Source of the DNA: Occallatibacter gabretensis
Lineage (GTDB): Bacteria > Acidobacteriota > Terriglobia > Terriglobales > Acidobacteriaceae
Length of the DNA: 64,000 bases
Direction of reading: 5' to 3'
Assembly: GCF_001449115.1 (NCBI RefSeq)
Contig: NZ_LAIJ01000009.1
Location: forward strand, 1,618,114-1,682,113
In this document: in pieces, positions 55,112-64,000 of the stretch
Numbering within the stretch: the stretch's first letter is position 1
Layout: every line of letters starts with the position of its first letter
The notes under the pieces: model-generated
Databases searched by the model: none
What the model was told of the DNA's origin: nothing
Seen by the model: only the letters and a program-made list of their open reading frames with translations
Program-made: the position numbers and the translations under genes

Positions 55112-57931
55112 ATGAATAGCTTTGCCAGCCGGTCCACACTGCACTCCGGCAGCCGTTCTTACACCATCTATCGCCTACCCGCCCTGGAGGCCAAGGGCTT
55201 CAACCTGAGCCGCCTCCCCTTCAGCCTCAAGATCCTGCTTGAAAACCTGCTCCGCCGCGAGGATGGCGTGAACGTCACCGCCTCCGATATCGAGTTCCTG
55301 GCACAGTGGGATGCCAGGGCGGAGCCCAGCCGAGAGATTGCCTACATGCCCGCCCGCGTCCTCATGCAGGACTTCACCGGCGTGCCTGCCGTAGTCGATC
55401 TGGGCGCGATGCGCGACGCCGTGAAGGCTCTTGGCGGCGATCCTGAGCGCGTGAATCCGCTCATTCCAGCCGAGCTGGTGATCGACCACTCCGTGCAGGT
55501 GGATGAGTTCGGCACCTCGCAAGCGTACGAGGCCAACTCGCTGCTTGAGTTCCAGCGCAATCGCGAACGCTACGCCTTTCTCAAGTGGGGCCAGACGGCC
55601 TTCCGTAATTTCTCCGCCGTGCCGCCGGGCATGGGCATCTGCCACCAGGTGAACCTCGAATATCTGGCGCGAGTGGTGTTTACCGCTGAGATCGATGGGG
55701 AGCAAGTGGCGTACCCCGACACGCTCGTCGGCACCGATTCTCACACCACGATGATCAACGGCCTTGGTGTTCTCGGCTGGGGCGTCGGCGGAATCGAGGC
55801 TGAGGCCGCCATGCTGGGTCAGGCCGTCTCGATGCTCGTGCCGCAGGTCGTCGGTTACAAGCTCACCGGCAAGCTGCGCGAAGGCGCAACCGCCACCGAT
55901 CTCGTCCTCACCGTCACGCAGGCGCTACGCAAGCTCGGCGTCGTCGGCAAATTCGTCGAGTTTTACGGCCCCGGCATCGCGGAACTGCCTTTGGCCGACC
56001 GCGCGACCATCAGCAACATGGCTCCCGAGTACGGCGCAACATGCGGCATCTTCCCTGTGGACGCCGAAACCCTCCGCTACCTTCGCCTCACAGGCCGCAG
56101 TGAAGATCAGATCGCACTCGTCGAGGCCTATTACAAGGAGCAGGGACTCTTCCATACCTCCGCCACGCCAGAGGCCGAGTACACGCAGACACTCGAGCTC
56201 GATCTCGCGACCGTGGAACCAAGCGTTGCCGGACCCAAGCGCCCGCAGGATCGCGTGCTGCTCAAGGACGCCGCAGCCAGCTTTGCGCAGCAGCTTCCTT
56301 CACTGCTTGCACCTACGGCCAAGCCGCTCGGCACGCGTACCGCCGCCGCATGGGAGCGTGCGACGAGCGTGACCGACTCGGCCATTGCTGCCGAAGAAAA
56401 CGAAGGCCCGGCGACATCGTCCGCCACGACTCCCACAGTGCCGCTGCATGTTACGACGACCGTGAAGGAGCGCTTCCACGTCGATCCTGACAAGTATCTC
56501 GATCACGGCGCGGTCGTGATTGCGGCGATTACAAGCTGCACCAATACCTCGAATCCCTCCGTCATGATCGCTGCAGGCATTCTCGCCAAAAAGGCCGTCG
56601 AAAAGGGCCTTTGCGTACCGCCGTGGGTCAAGACTTCGCTCGCGCCCGGCTCCCGCGTCGTCACGGATTATTACAAGAAGTCCGGCCTACTGCCGTATCT
56701 CGAAAAGCTGCGCTTCAACGTCGTCGGCTACGGCTGCACCACATGCATTGGCAACTCCGGACCGCTGCCGACGGATGTTTCGAAGAGCATCGATGAACAC
56801 GGTCTTGTCGCCGTCAGCGTTCTCAGCGGCAACCGCAACTTTGAGGGCCGCGTCAACGTGGATGTGCGCGCGAACTATCTTATGTCGCCACCGTTGGTTG
56901 TCGCTTATGCACTCGCCGGCAAGATCGGCCATAACTTTGACACCGATCCGCTCGGAACGGACCAGACCGGCGCGCCGGTCTACCTCAAGGACATCTGGCC
57001 TACGCAAGCTGAAGTCGCTGCTGCTATCGAGAAGGGAATTAGCAGCGAAAGCTTCCGCAGGGAGTACTCAACTGTCTCGCTCGGCGACGCCAGCTGGCAG
57101 GGCCTCAAGTTTCCCACTGGCGACGTGTATCAATGGGAGCCGGACTCGACCTACATCCGCCAGGCTCCGTACTTTGATGGCATCACGCTCAAGCCCGCGC
57201 CCATCAGCGACATTCTCAACGCGCGTGTCCTCGCTGTGCTGGGCGACTCAGTAACAACCGACCACATCTCACCCGCAGGCTCCATCAAGGCGAACGGGCC
57301 GGCAGGGAAGTATCTCTCCGAGCACGGTGTTAAGACTGCGGACTTCAATTCGTATGGTTCGCGCCGCGGCAATCATGAGGTCATGGTGCGCGGCACCTTT
57401 GCCAACGTGCGCCTGCGTAACAAGCTCGCTCCCGGTACGGAAGGCGGCGTCACGCGCCTGCTGCCCGAAGGCGAGCAGATGTCGATCTTTGACGCGAGCG
57501 TGAAGTACGCCGAGCGCAAGACGCCTCTGGTGATTCTCGCCGGCAAAGAGTATGGCTCGGGCTCCTCGCGCGACTGGGCTGCAAAGGGTCCAAATCTGCT
57601 CGGCGTCCGCGCCGTCATTGCCGAAAGCTTCGAGCGTATTCACCGATCGAACCTTGTGGGCATGGGCATTCTGCCACTGCAGTTTGCGGAAGGTGAAAAC
57701 GTTGAGTTGCTTGGTCTCTCAGGCGAAGAGGTCTACGACTTCGCAGGCCTTACCGATCTGCTCAAGAGCAAATTCGCCGGTGGCCGCACGCTGACGGTGA
57801 AAGCCACATCCGCCGATGGCACGGTGAAGTCCATCACCGCAAAGGTGCGCATCGACACCCCGCAGGAGATCGAGTACTACGAGCACGGCGGCATTCTGCA
57901 ATACGTGTTGCGGCAACTCGCAGCGAAGTAA
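55112..57931 (+). CDS. acnA: Aconitate hydratase A
   Basis: 939 residues; AcnA interconverts citrate and isocitrate in the TCA cycle with a 4Fe-4S cluster. The cluster Cys are in [14 protein letters not shown] and [14 protein letters not shown]. Substrate motifs include [20 protein letters not shown] and, in the swivel domain, [19 protein letters not shown]. An insert rich in Ala, Thr and Ser (around residues 418-445) is not part of the core. GAAAGG lies upstream of the ATG. The 278-base region before it shows no element I can name. Confidence 0.97.
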   Translation: MNSFASRSTLHSGSRSYTIYRLPALEAKGFNLSRLPFSLKILLENLLRREDGVNVTASDIEFLAQWDARAEPSREIAYMPARVLMQDFTGVPAVVDLGAMRDAVKALGGDPERVNPLIPAELVIDHSVQVDEFGTSQAYEANSLLEFQRNRERYAFLKWGQTAFRNFSAVPPGMGICHQVNLEYLARVVFTAEIDGEQVAYPDTLVGTDSHTTMINGLGVLGWGVGGIEAEAAMLGQAVSMLVPQVVGYKLTGKLREGATATDLVLTVTQALRKLGVVGKFVEFYGPGIAELPLADRATISNMAPEYGATCGIFPVDAETLRYLRLTGRSEDQIALVEAYYKEQGLFHTSATPEAEYTQTLELDLATVEPSVAGPKRPQDRVLLKDAAASFAQQLPSLLAPTAKPLGTRTAAAWERATSVTDSAIAAEENEGPATSSATTPTVPLHVTTTVKERFHVDPDKYLDHGAVVIAAITSCTNTSNPSVMIAAGILAKKAVEKGLCVPPWVKTSLAPGSRVVTDYYKKSGLLPYLEKLRFNVVGYGCTTCIGNSGPLPTDVSKSIDEHGLVAVSVLSGNRNFEGRVNVDVRANYLMSPPLVVAYALAGKIGHNFDTDPLGTDQTGAPVYLKDIWPTQAEVAAAIEKGISSESFRREYSTVSLGDASWQGLKFPTGDVYQWEPDSTYIRQAPYFDGITLKPAPISDILNARVLAVLGDSVTTDHISPAGSIKANGPAGKYLSEHGVKTADFNSYGSRRGNHEVMVRGTFANVRLRNKLAPGTEGGVTRLLPEGEQMSIFDASVKYAERKTPLVILAGKEYGSGSSRDWAAKGPNLLGVRAVIAESFERIHRSNLVGMGILPLQFAEGENVELLGLSGEEVYDFAGLTDLLKSKFAGGRTLTVKATSADGTVKSITAKVRIDTPQEIEYYEHGGILQYVLRQLAAK

Positions 57932-57940
57932 GATGAGCGT

Positions 57941-58153
57941 GTGAGTGATTCGCGCGAACAAAACATGAAGGCCCTGCTGCCGATGGTGTCTAAAGCGCTT
58001 TTCGGATTGGCAGGGCTTTCGTTTCTCATCGGCGGCGGTTTAATTCATGCCGTCTGGGGAATCGAAAGGGGATTCGCGGAGATGGAAGGGATCAGCGCTG
58101 CAGTCGTATTCGGCGCTCTTGCTGTCGTGCTTCATTCAGCTTCCGATTCGTAG
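57941..58153 (+). CDS. Small hypothetical membrane protein
   Basis: 70 residues with two hydrophobic segments (about 19-38 and 50-66), GTG start 9 bases after acnA; an ATG at 57965 is an alternative. No family is recognised. Its reality rests on composition and reading-frame length only. Confidence 0.45.
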   Translation: MSDSREQNMKALLPMVSKALFGLAGLSFLIGGGLIHAVWGIERGFAEMEGISAAVVFGALAVVLHSASDS

Positions 58154-58196
58154 GCGCGTTGCACCTAGGCGTCTTCTTCTGGTCTATACTCTTGCC

Positions 58197-58412
58197 ATGC
58201 ACAATGAATTCACGGCCGTAATCGAGCGCGATGGCGAATGGTTTGTAAGCTGGTCGCCGGAGATTCCTGGCGCTAACGGCCAGGGCCGCACGATTGAAGA
58301 GTGTCGCGAGAATCTCGGCGAGGCCATCCAGTTGATTCTGGAAGACCGGCGCGAAGATGGACTGCGTGGAGCGCCTCCCGATGCGCTGCGTGAGACGGTC
58401 ACGATCCAGTGA
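58197..58412 (+). CDS. hicB: HicB-type antitoxin
   Basis: 71 residues with the partial RNase H-like fold of HicB: FTAVIERDGEWFVSWSPEIP, GRTIEECRENLGEAIQLIL. No C-terminal DNA-binding domain is attached. A TATACT (58185-58190) ends only 6 bases before the ATG, which would give a leaderless mRNA. The toxin gene follows with a 4-base overlap (GTGA), so the order is antitoxin then toxin. Confidence 0.85.
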   Translation: MHNEFTAVIERDGEWFVSWSPEIPGANGQGRTIEECRENLGEAIQLILEDRREDGLRGAPPDALRETVTIQ

Positions 58413-58600
58413 AGCGTGAATCGCTGCTGCGCCATTTACGTCTTCACGGATGTTATCTCAAACGCGAAGGCGGCTCGCATTCCATCTGGTGTAATCCAAC
58501 GACGGGACAGATCGAAGCTGTTCCTCGTCATACAGAAGTTGCTGATCTTCTCGCACGCAAGATTTGCCGAGGACTTTCGGTTCCTGAGATCGGAAAATAA
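58409..58600 (+). CDS. hicA: HicA-type mRNA interferase toxin
   Basis: 63 residues of the double-stranded RNA-binding-like HicA fold: RHLRLHGCYLKREGGSHSIW with the catalytic His in GSHSIW, then VPRHTEVADLLARKICRGL. HicA cleaves mRNA independently of ribosomes in known systems. GTG start inside the end of hicB. A terminator hairpin follows 10 bases later. Confidence 0.87.
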   Translation: MKRESLLRHLRLHGCYLKREGGSHSIWCNPTTGQIEAVPRHTEVADLLARKICRGLSVPEIGK

Positions 58601-58610
58601 TGACATAAAC

Positions 58611-58648
58611 ACAAACGCCGCCCCATCCGGAGCGGCGTTTGTTCTTTC
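58611..58648. terminator. Terminator between hicA and pyk
   Basis: A perfect 11-bp stem ACAAACGCCGC / GCGGCGTTTGT (58611-58621 with 58632-58642), a 10-base loop and TTCTTT behind it. It lies between convergent genes and may serve both. Confidence 0.8.
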
Positions 58649-58661
58649 CTGCAGCCCGCAC

Positions 58662-60176
58662 TTACTTCTTCGCGCCCACCGGCTCAGCCTCTTCATGCAC
58701 AGTGAGAAAGTTGTCCTCGTCCATCTCCTGCTCGCCCATCACATGCAGACGCATAAAGTTCGTCGAACCGGACCGAGTCCGCGTGCCGGCCACAATAGCG
58801 ATCACTTCATTCGGCTTGACGTAGCCTTCGGCTTGCAACAGCTTCTCCGCCGTGTCCACCATCTCTTCAGAAGAGCGCACCTTGGTACAACGCACGGGAA
58901 TCGTTCCCCACAGCATGGTCAGGCGGTTGATCGTAGTTTCAATTGCGCTCATCGCAAAGATCGGCGCACCTGGGTGGTATTTCGAAAGCTGCCGCGCCGT
59001 GGTTCCGGATTCCGTGAAGAGCGCAATGCCGGAAAGATGCAGGTCCTCAGCGGCATGCGCCGTCGCTTCGCAAATCGTCTCTGCAATCGACAAGTCCGTC
59101 GTGTGCTGCCGCCGACGATCATGCGCGTTCTGCGTGTCAATCGTCCGCTCGGCCTCGCACACAATGCGGGCCATCATGGAGACGGCTTCCACCGGATACT
59201 TGCCCATGGCGCTTTCGCCGGAGAGCATGACCGCGTCAGTGCCGTCATAAACCGCGTTTGCCACGTCGGATGCTTCCGCACGCGTCGGCCGCGGATTCTC
59301 AATCATAGATTCCAGCATCTGCGTAGCCGTGATCACCGGCTTGCGATACTCCGCTGCCTTGCGGATCATCAGCTTCTGCAGGGCCGGCACCTGCTCCGGC
59401 GGAACTTCTACGCCCAGGTCGCCGCGAGCCACCATGATGCCGTCCGCTTCTTCCAGAATGCTGTCCAGATGCTCCAGCGCCTGCGGCTTTTCCAGCTTCG
59501 CAATAATCCATGTCTCTGAGCCAAGATCCGCCACGCGCTTGCGAACCAGCCGGATGTCATCCGATGTGCGAACGAACGAGACCGCAATCGCATCCACGCC
59601 GCTCTTCAGCGCAAACTCCAGGTCGATCTCATCTTTTTCCGTCAATGAGGGCACCTTGACCGGAATCCCCGGCAGGTTGATGCCCTTGTTTTCGCCCAGC
59701 ATTCCGCCATTGATAATCTCGCAGACCACGTCCTGGCCCTGCACTTCAGCCACGCGCAGTTCAATCAGGCCGTCGGAGAGCAGAATTCGCGATCCCGCCT
59801 CCACGTTTTCCGCCAATGTCTTGAAGGTCGTGCCCACCAGCTCCGCCGTGCCAAGAATCTCACGCGGAGTGATGGTCAGCCGCTCGCCGGCCTTGAGCAA
59901 TACTGGCTTGCGGTCCACCAGCTTGGCGGTGCGAATCTTCGGGCCTTGAAGGTCGCCCAGGATGCACAGGGGCTTCTCTTCCTCGCGGCTCACCTTGCGA
60001 ATCATCGCAATCAGCGCAAGCTTTTCCTCGTGTGTTCCATGCGAGAAATTCAGGCGAACAACGTCGACGCCAGCGCGCACCAGCTCGCGGAAAACGGTTT
60101 CAGTGTTGGACGCGGGCCCTAGGGTAGCCACGATCTTTGCGCGGCGATTGGCAGGACTAAAAACAGCTGAAGACAT
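58662..60176 (-). CDS. pyk: Pyruvate kinase
   Basis: 504 residues; the last ATP-forming step of glycolysis. Signatures are RRAKIVATLGPASN, VRLNFSHGTHEEK, MVARGDLGVEVPPEQVP and VITATQMLESMIENPRPTRA, with the C-terminal domain carrying VRCTKVRSSEEM. ATG 60176 follows GGAG. A TGGTCAGACCA palindrome 110 bases upstream overlaps the -35 position of a possible promoter whose -10 TACAAT (minus strand) lies at 60263-60268. This links it to the uronate regulon. Confidence 0.96.
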   Translation of the reverse strand: MSSAVFSPANRRAKIVATLGPASNTETVFRELVRAGVDVVRLNFSHGTHEEKLALIAMIRKVSREEEKPLCILGDLQGPKIRTAKLVDRKPVLLKAGERLTITPREILGTAELVGTTFKTLAENVEAGSRILLSDGLIELRVAEVQGQDVVCEIINGGMLGENKGINLPGIPVKVPSLTEKDEIDLEFALKSGVDAIAVSFVRTSDDIRLVRKRVADLGSETWIIAKLEKPQALEHLDSILEEADGIMVARGDLGVEVPPEQVPALQKLMIRKAAEYRKPVITATQMLESMIENPRPTRAEASDVANAVYDGTDAVMLSGESAMGKYPVEAVSMMARIVCEAERTIDTQNAHDRRRQHTTDLSIAETICEATAHAAEDLHLSGIALFTESGTTARQLSKYHPGAPIFAMSAIETTINRLTMLWGTIPVRCTKVRSSEEMVDTAEKLLQAEGYVKPNEVIAIVAGTRTRSGSTNFMRLHVMGEQEMDEDNFLTVHEEAEPVGAKK

Positions 60177-60286
60177 GGAAAAGCTCCGGATAAGATTGCG
60201 GCAAAAGCGAATCGGTTTATAAAACAAAGAGCAGATCGGGGTATGAATGGATGACCGGATTTATTGTACATTGCGGCAACGCCGTC

Positions 60287-60297
60287 TGGTCAGACCA
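60287..60297. promoter_or_regulatory. Predicted GntR operator TGGTCAGACCA (pyk)
   Basis: Identical to the operator at 29713 upstream of uxaC, including the core and central base. It sits 18 bases upstream of a TACAAT -10 box on the minus strand, that is, on the -35 region of the presumed pyk promoter. The next gene upstream (YihY) ends at 60315 on the same strand. Confidence 0.6.
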
Positions 60298-60314
60298 GTT
60301 TATCTTCTTTAAAT

Positions 60315-61211
60315 TCAAAAACTTGTAAGCGCCTCGCTTGTGGTCTCCTGGGCCTGCCCGGCCGCAGCAGCCCCTTCCCGCACCAGCCTGTCATGGAAGA
60401 GAACGCCGTTGAGCTCCGCGCCAACCAGTGCGCTGAACGAGGTCAGGTATAGCCACACCAGCGTGGCAATCCCGGCCGCAAAGGAGCCGTAAAACCGCGT
60501 GTAATTTGCAATGCGCGTCACATACCAGCCAAAGGCCAGAGTTACCGGAAACCATATGGCAGTAGACGCAATAGCACCGGGAAGAACGCGTGACCAGTGC
60601 TCTGTTCGGCGTGTACCAAAGTGGTAAAGCGCCGAGAGCACTGCTACCGTGGTGGTCATCGCAACCCCCCAGCGCACCAGGCGCCAGAAGAAGATCACCA
60701 ATAGCCGCAATTCGTGGTCGGCGTTGGCAACCATCCACGTTTCAATCTGGTGGCCAAAGACCAGCAGCAGGCTGGCCAGCCACAATGGCAACAGGGAAAT
60801 GGGAACCAGCAATATCCCCCTTAGCCTCTTTGCCCAGAAGCTCCAGTTATCGCGCGGCAGCTCATAAGCGCGCCGAAAGCCCTCCATGAGAGAAAGCATC
60901 ACGCCCAGGCCGGCAAACGCCGTCAGAATCGTAGCTGAGAGAATAACCTGCGTGGAACGAATGGGGCCCGTATCGAGCGAGTTCTGCAAAAGTGCCAGGG
61001 ATTCAGGCGGCAGCACCTGATCAAAGCTTCCGCGCATCACGCCGATGATCGATGGCCCTTCATCCACACTGGCCAGCACCGTGGTAAGCACCAGCACAGC
61101 GGGAAAAAAACACAGCATTCCGGAATAGGCAGTCGCCTTGGCCGTGTTGAACACGTCATGGTCGATTGCCTTTGCCAGAGTCAGCCGGAAATGTGAAAGA
61201 ACGTTCCGCAT
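60315..61211 (-). CDS. YihY/BrkB-family inner-membrane protein
   Basis: 298 residues with six hydrophobic segments. The family pattern shows as TAKATAYSGMLCFFPAVLVL, LRGILLVPISLLPLWLAS, HWSRVLPGAIASTAIWFPVT and FYGSFAAGIATLVWLYLTS with SALVGAELNGVL. It was once annotated as RNase BN, which is wrong for this family; the true role is unsettled. A TTG at 61226 is an alternative start. Confidence 0.88.
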   Translation of the reverse strand: MRNVLSHFRLTLAKAIDHDVFNTAKATAYSGMLCFFPAVLVLTTVLASVDEGPSIIGVMRGSFDQVLPPESLALLQNSLDTGPIRSTQVILSATILTAFAGLGVMLSLMEGFRRAYELPRDNWSFWAKRLRGILLVPISLLPLWLASLLLVFGHQIETWMVANADHELRLLVIFFWRLVRWGVAMTTTVAVLSALYHFGTRRTEHWSRVLPGAIASTAIWFPVTLAFGWYVTRIANYTRFYGSFAAGIATLVWLYLTSFSALVGAELNGVLFHDRLVREGAAAAGQAQETTSEALTSF

Positions 61212-61470
61212 GTTGTTCTGAAGCAAGAGTAGAGCAATTCAACTTGTTCGCGCGAGTGTCTTTTTATGCCCGTGCTGCCGTTCCACCGGATGCAGCTTTC
61301 TCTGAACGCTGTAGACGGTATCCGAGAGATACAGGTTGCGGTGGGGCGGCGTTTCCTGCACACAGAACCGGACGGCGCTCGATTGCGTAAGTAATTTTTC
61401 ACGCAGGACTTCGCCCGGCGGGTACACTGTTCGCACCCGGGCGCACCCGAAATCGAAGGAGATAAGCGCA

Positions 61471-62232
61471 ATGCAGGCAAGGACTCAGGGAACCACCATG
61501 CCGGTGCTGGAGATCCAGCTCGACCCGAACGAAAGCGTCTTTTCCGAGAGCGGCGAGCTCTCCTGGATGACGCAAACCATCCAGATGACCACGCATACAC
61601 AGATGGGCGGGGGTGGCGGCTTCTTCGGCGCACTCAAGCGCGTGGCCGCGGGCGGCAGCCTCTTTATGACCGAGTATCGTGCCTACCAGTACCCCGGCGA
61701 AGTGGCCTTTGCCACCCGCGTTCCCGGCCACATCGTTCCCGTGCAGCTCGGCAACGGATACGAGTACATGGTGCATCGGCACGGCTTTCTCTGCGCCACT
61801 CCGCAGGTCACGCTCAACATCGGCTTCCAGCAGTCCCTTGGCGCAGGCATCTTCGGCGGCAGCGGCTTTATCCTCCAGCGCGTGGGCGGCGCGGGAACCG
61901 CGTGGCTTGAACTCTCCGGCGAGCTGATCCAGAAGGAACTGGCGCCGGGCGAAATACTCTATGTGCATCCCGGCCACGTAGGCGCTTTCATGACCTCCGT
62001 CTCATTCCAGATCACCACAGTGCGCGGCATCAAGAATGTGATCTTCGGCGGAGACGGCATCTTTCTCGCACAAATGACCGGCCCCGGCACAGTATGGCTG
62101 CAGACGCTGCCTCTTTCGCGGCTCGCGCATGCCATTGAACAGTATCTGCCGCACAACTCGCGCGAGGTTCCGCAGGCAGCTGCAGGAGGCGTCATCGGAG
62201 GTATCGTAGGCTCCATCTTGAGCGGAGAGTAA
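61471..62232 (+). CDS. AIM24 / TIGR00266-family protein
   Basis: 253 residues of beta-rich sequence with repeated Gly turns: ESVFSESGELSWMTQTIQM, MGGGGGFFGALKRVAAGGSL, LELSGELIQKELAPGEILYV and VHPGHVGAF. The C-terminus is a Gly-rich hydrophobic tail (GGVIGGIVGSILSGE). The family is found in bacteria and mitochondria without an agreed biochemical role. AAGGAG lies 9 bases before ATG 61471. The next gene begins on the base after its stop. Confidence 0.85.
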   Translation: MQARTQGTTMPVLEIQLDPNESVFSESGELSWMTQTIQMTTHTQMGGGGGFFGALKRVAAGGSLFMTEYRAYQYPGEVAFATRVPGHIVPVQLGNGYEYMVHRHGFLCATPQVTLNIGFQQSLGAGIFGGSGFILQRVGGAGTAWLELSGELIQKELAPGEILYVHPGHVGAFMTSVSFQITTVRGIKNVIFGGDGIFLAQMTGPGTVWLQTLPLSRLAHAIEQYLPHNSREVPQAAAGGVIGGIVGSILSGE

Positions 62233-62778
62233 ATGCGATTGTTTCGATTCATGACGCAGGCAGCTCTTTCGCTTGCCGCAGCCGGCGCCTTGGCTCTTGC
62301 ACCTCAGGAACAAGGCGCGAAGCCTCCTTCTGCCATCCCCTCGGGATTCCACTTTGAAGGCTCGTGGAATTGTGCGGGAGCTTTTCGCAACGGCAAGCCG
62401 CATCGCTCCAGCATGACAGGCTCGATTGTCGTCGGCGATAAGTGGCTGGAGCTCATGGAGCAGGACATCGAACCTGCCACGGGTTACGTTGCAAAGTATC
62501 TCATCGGTTACGACGCACAGCAGAAGCAGCTCGTCGAGTTCGACGCTAACAACTTCAGCGCAGCCACATACTCCAGTGCGGAAGGCTGGAAAAGCGATGT
62601 ACTTACCCTGACCTCACCCATCAGCAGCGATTCCAAAGCTCCCTATGCTGCCAACCGCTTTGTGTTTTCTATCGTGAACCCGGATACCTTCACAATGGAC
62701 TGGCAGGTCAGCAAGAGCGCACAATTCAATTGGATACCTGCCGATCACCTGGTCTGCAAGCGCAGCACGCAATCTTAG
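62233..62778 (+). CDS. Secreted hypothetical protein (DUF1579-like)
   Basis: 181 residues. A signal peptide (MRLFRFMTQAALSLAAAGAL) is followed by a single beta-barrel-like domain with FHFEGSWNCAGAFRNGKPHR and TGYVAKYLIGYDAQQKQLV, similar in outline to lipocalin-type DUF1579 proteins. Two Cys (CAGAF and HLVCKR) may form a disulfide. It abuts the AIM24 gene with no spacer, so the two are coupled. Confidence 0.65.
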   Translation: MRLFRFMTQAALSLAAAGALALAPQEQGAKPPSAIPSGFHFEGSWNCAGAFRNGKPHRSSMTGSIVVGDKWLELMEQDIEPATGYVAKYLIGYDAQQKQLVEFDANNFSAATYSSAEGWKSDVLTLTSPISSDSKAPYAANRFVFSIVNPDTFTMDWQVSKSAQFNWIPADHLVCKRSTQS

Positions 62779-62807
62779 CTTCAATCCTAGCTCTCGAAGG
62801 ATATTGA

Positions 62808-63836
62808 ATGGCGGCAACTGAAGAACGGGTGCAGACGCTGCGCGGTGCTATCGTCTTCGCCTTCGGTCTCGCGCTCGCCTGCTATCTGGCGTGGCTGCTG
62901 CGGGCAGAGCTGCTTCTGCTCTTCGTCAGCGCGCTCTTTGCCATCGTACTGCGCCCCCTGGTGGAGTTCATCGCAGGCTTCAACATCCGTGGCTGGCGGC
63001 CCTTTCGCAAGTCTGCCATCGTCGTACTGATCTTTGCAGTCATCGCGGGATTGGGACTTTTCGTCTATCTGGCGCTGCCGCCGGTTTTGCGCGATCTGCG
63101 CGCCTTCGCACAGGAGATGCCCTCGCGCCTACCGGAGATTCAGGCCAAATTGCAGAAGGTTCCCTTTGCCGACCAGATCGATGCCGCCGGACTCGTCACC
63201 CAGGCGCAGGGAGCGCTTACGCAAAGCGCCAGCTTTGTCCTGCTTTCCATTAAAAATTGGGCCAATACTCTCTTCACCCTGGCCATGGGCCTCATTCTCA
63301 CCGTCTACTTCACGCTGGAAGGCGACGTCGCCTATCGCTGGGGGCTTTCCTTCTTTCCGCCGCTCAGCCGCATGCGTCTGGATGCTGCACTGCGTCGCGC
63401 CCAGATTCGCATGGGCCGCTGGCTGCTGGGCCAGTGCTCGTTGATGCTGATCTTCGGTGTGCTCAGCGTGATTGTTTACCTGCTTCTCGGCGTGCGCTAT
63501 GCCTACGCGCTCGGCGTTCTCAACGGTCTGCTGAACCTTATCCCGGTCCTTGGCGGAGCTGTCTCTATCGCCCTCGCGTTGCTGGCCGCGGCAGTAGATT
63601 CATGGGGCCGCGTCCTCGGCGTGGCCGTTTTCTATCTCGTATATCTGCAGATCGAGAATTCCATCCTCACGCCGCGCATTATGCGCCACAGTGTAGGTCT
63701 ACCCGGTCTCGCCATCCTCGTCGCTCTGTTGATCGGCTCAGCGCTGGCGGGCATCGTCGGAGCCCTCGTCTCTGTGCCCACGGCGGCCCTCGTCGCCGTG
63801 CTGGTGGATGAGTATCTGGTCTCGAAAGACAGCTAG
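62808..63836 (+). CDS. AI-2E family transporter (PerM type)
   Basis: 342 residues, with eight hydrophobic segments and the family pattern LVEFIAGF early on, a soluble helical insert (about 100-135, LRAFAQEMPSRLPEIQAKL), GLILTVYFTLEGDVAYRWGL, the re-entrant ALGVLNGLLNLIPVLGGAVS and ILTPRIMRHSVGLPGLAILV. Members export AI-2, indole derivatives or sodium; the substrate cannot be read from the sequence. It starts 29 bases after the previous gene. The last 164 bases of the window show no gene. Confidence 0.9.
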   Translation: MAATEERVQTLRGAIVFAFGLALACYLAWLLRAELLLLFVSALFAIVLRPLVEFIAGFNIRGWRPFRKSAIVVLIFAVIAGLGLFVYLALPPVLRDLRAFAQEMPSRLPEIQAKLQKVPFADQIDAAGLVTQAQGALTQSASFVLLSIKNWANTLFTLAMGLILTVYFTLEGDVAYRWGLSFFPPLSRMRLDAALRRAQIRMGRWLLGQCSLMLIFGVLSVIVYLLLGVRYAYALGVLNGLLNLIPVLGGAVSIALALLAAAVDSWGRVLGVAVFYLVYLQIENSILTPRIMRHSVGLPGLAILVALLIGSALAGIVGALVSVPTAALVAVLVDEYLVSKDS

Positions 63837-64000
63837 GCTCTGTTCGCCGAATCTGTGCGTGGGTTCTTTGTAGCTCGATGTCCAGGAAGTCCACAAAGTC
63901 CAGGCTGTTAGCGCAAATTAGCACAAATTTATTGCAGAACAACGAGACAGAACCTGCCCCGCAAGCTCACAATTGGCGACAATGCTGGGACGCCGGCGCG

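Overview
This 64 kb window is typical of a GC-rich chromosome of the Acidobacteriota, most likely class Terriglobia (the Terriglobus, Granulicella, Edaphobacter and Acidobacterium group). The pointers are family-level. There is a very large carboxypeptidase-regulatory-domain TonB-dependent receptor (14.2-18.1 kb), a protein with the acidobacterial TIGR03435-type C-terminal domain (9.1-10.4 kb), an acidobacterial VWFA-related protein (40.4-41.5 kb), many small secreted proteins and a plant-polymer degradation locus. No rRNA, tRNA, CRISPR array, prophage or transposase gene was seen. The assignment is inference; no 16S gene is present to confirm it.

Layout. 0-11.2 kb: the end of a DUF2252 gene, an XRE regulator with three tiny membrane proteins, hemL, an MntA/HepT toxin-antitoxin pair whose toxin gene carries a nonsense codon, a polysaccharide deacetylase, panB, a gamma-glutamyltransferase, a cupin gene bracketed by two copies of a 35-bp repeat, and a thioredoxin-TIGR03435 fusion. 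11.4-13.9 kb: a valyl-tRNA synthetase that looks archaeal/rickettsial in type. 14.2-30.6 kb: the pectin and galacturonate locus. 30.6-37.0 kb: rpmI-rplT, pheS-pheT (split by a small cassette with inverted-repeat ends) and zapA. 37-48.5 kb: mostly housekeeping and envelope genes (a broken TPR-thioredoxin gene, an lgt homologue, rluD, ligA, a TonB-type transducer). 49-58.6 kb: an accessory stretch with a DpnI-like methyl-directed restriction enzyme, higBA, hicBA and a disrupted small gene, alongside a CLC channel and acnA. 58.6-64 kb: pyk, a YihY membrane protein, an AIM24-family protein and an AI-2E-family transporter.

How the genes work together. The 14-30 kb locus reads as one pathway. The TonB receptor would import oligosaccharides. 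A fused polygalacturonase/pectin methylesterase and a second GH28 enzyme would de-esterify and cut pectin, and an MFS carrier would import galacturonate. UxaC and UxaE would convert galacturonate to tagaturonate and then fructuronate. An SDR oxidoreductase and a LarA-type epimerase act at undefined steps, and KdgK phosphorylates 2-keto-3-deoxygluconate. A FadR-subfamily GntR regulator sits at the head of the locus. I find an 11-bp palindrome, TGGTCNGACCA, or a close variant, in front of the TonB receptor, the fused pectinase, kdgK, uxaC/gntR and also pyk 30 kb away. In two cases it overlaps a plausible promoter. This suggests a pectin/uronate regulon that can be predicted from the sequence. 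Mannonate dehydratase and KDPG aldolase are not in the window.

The most unusual structures are the roughly 460-bp cassette between pheS and pheT (a four-helix-bundle S23-family gene inside a near-perfect 35-bp inverted repeat), the LarA homologue with complete catalytic residues inside a uronate operon, the stand-alone DpnI homologue with a zinc-ribbon neighbour, and three independently broken genes (hepT, a TPR-thioredoxin gene, a small gene at 54.6 kb).
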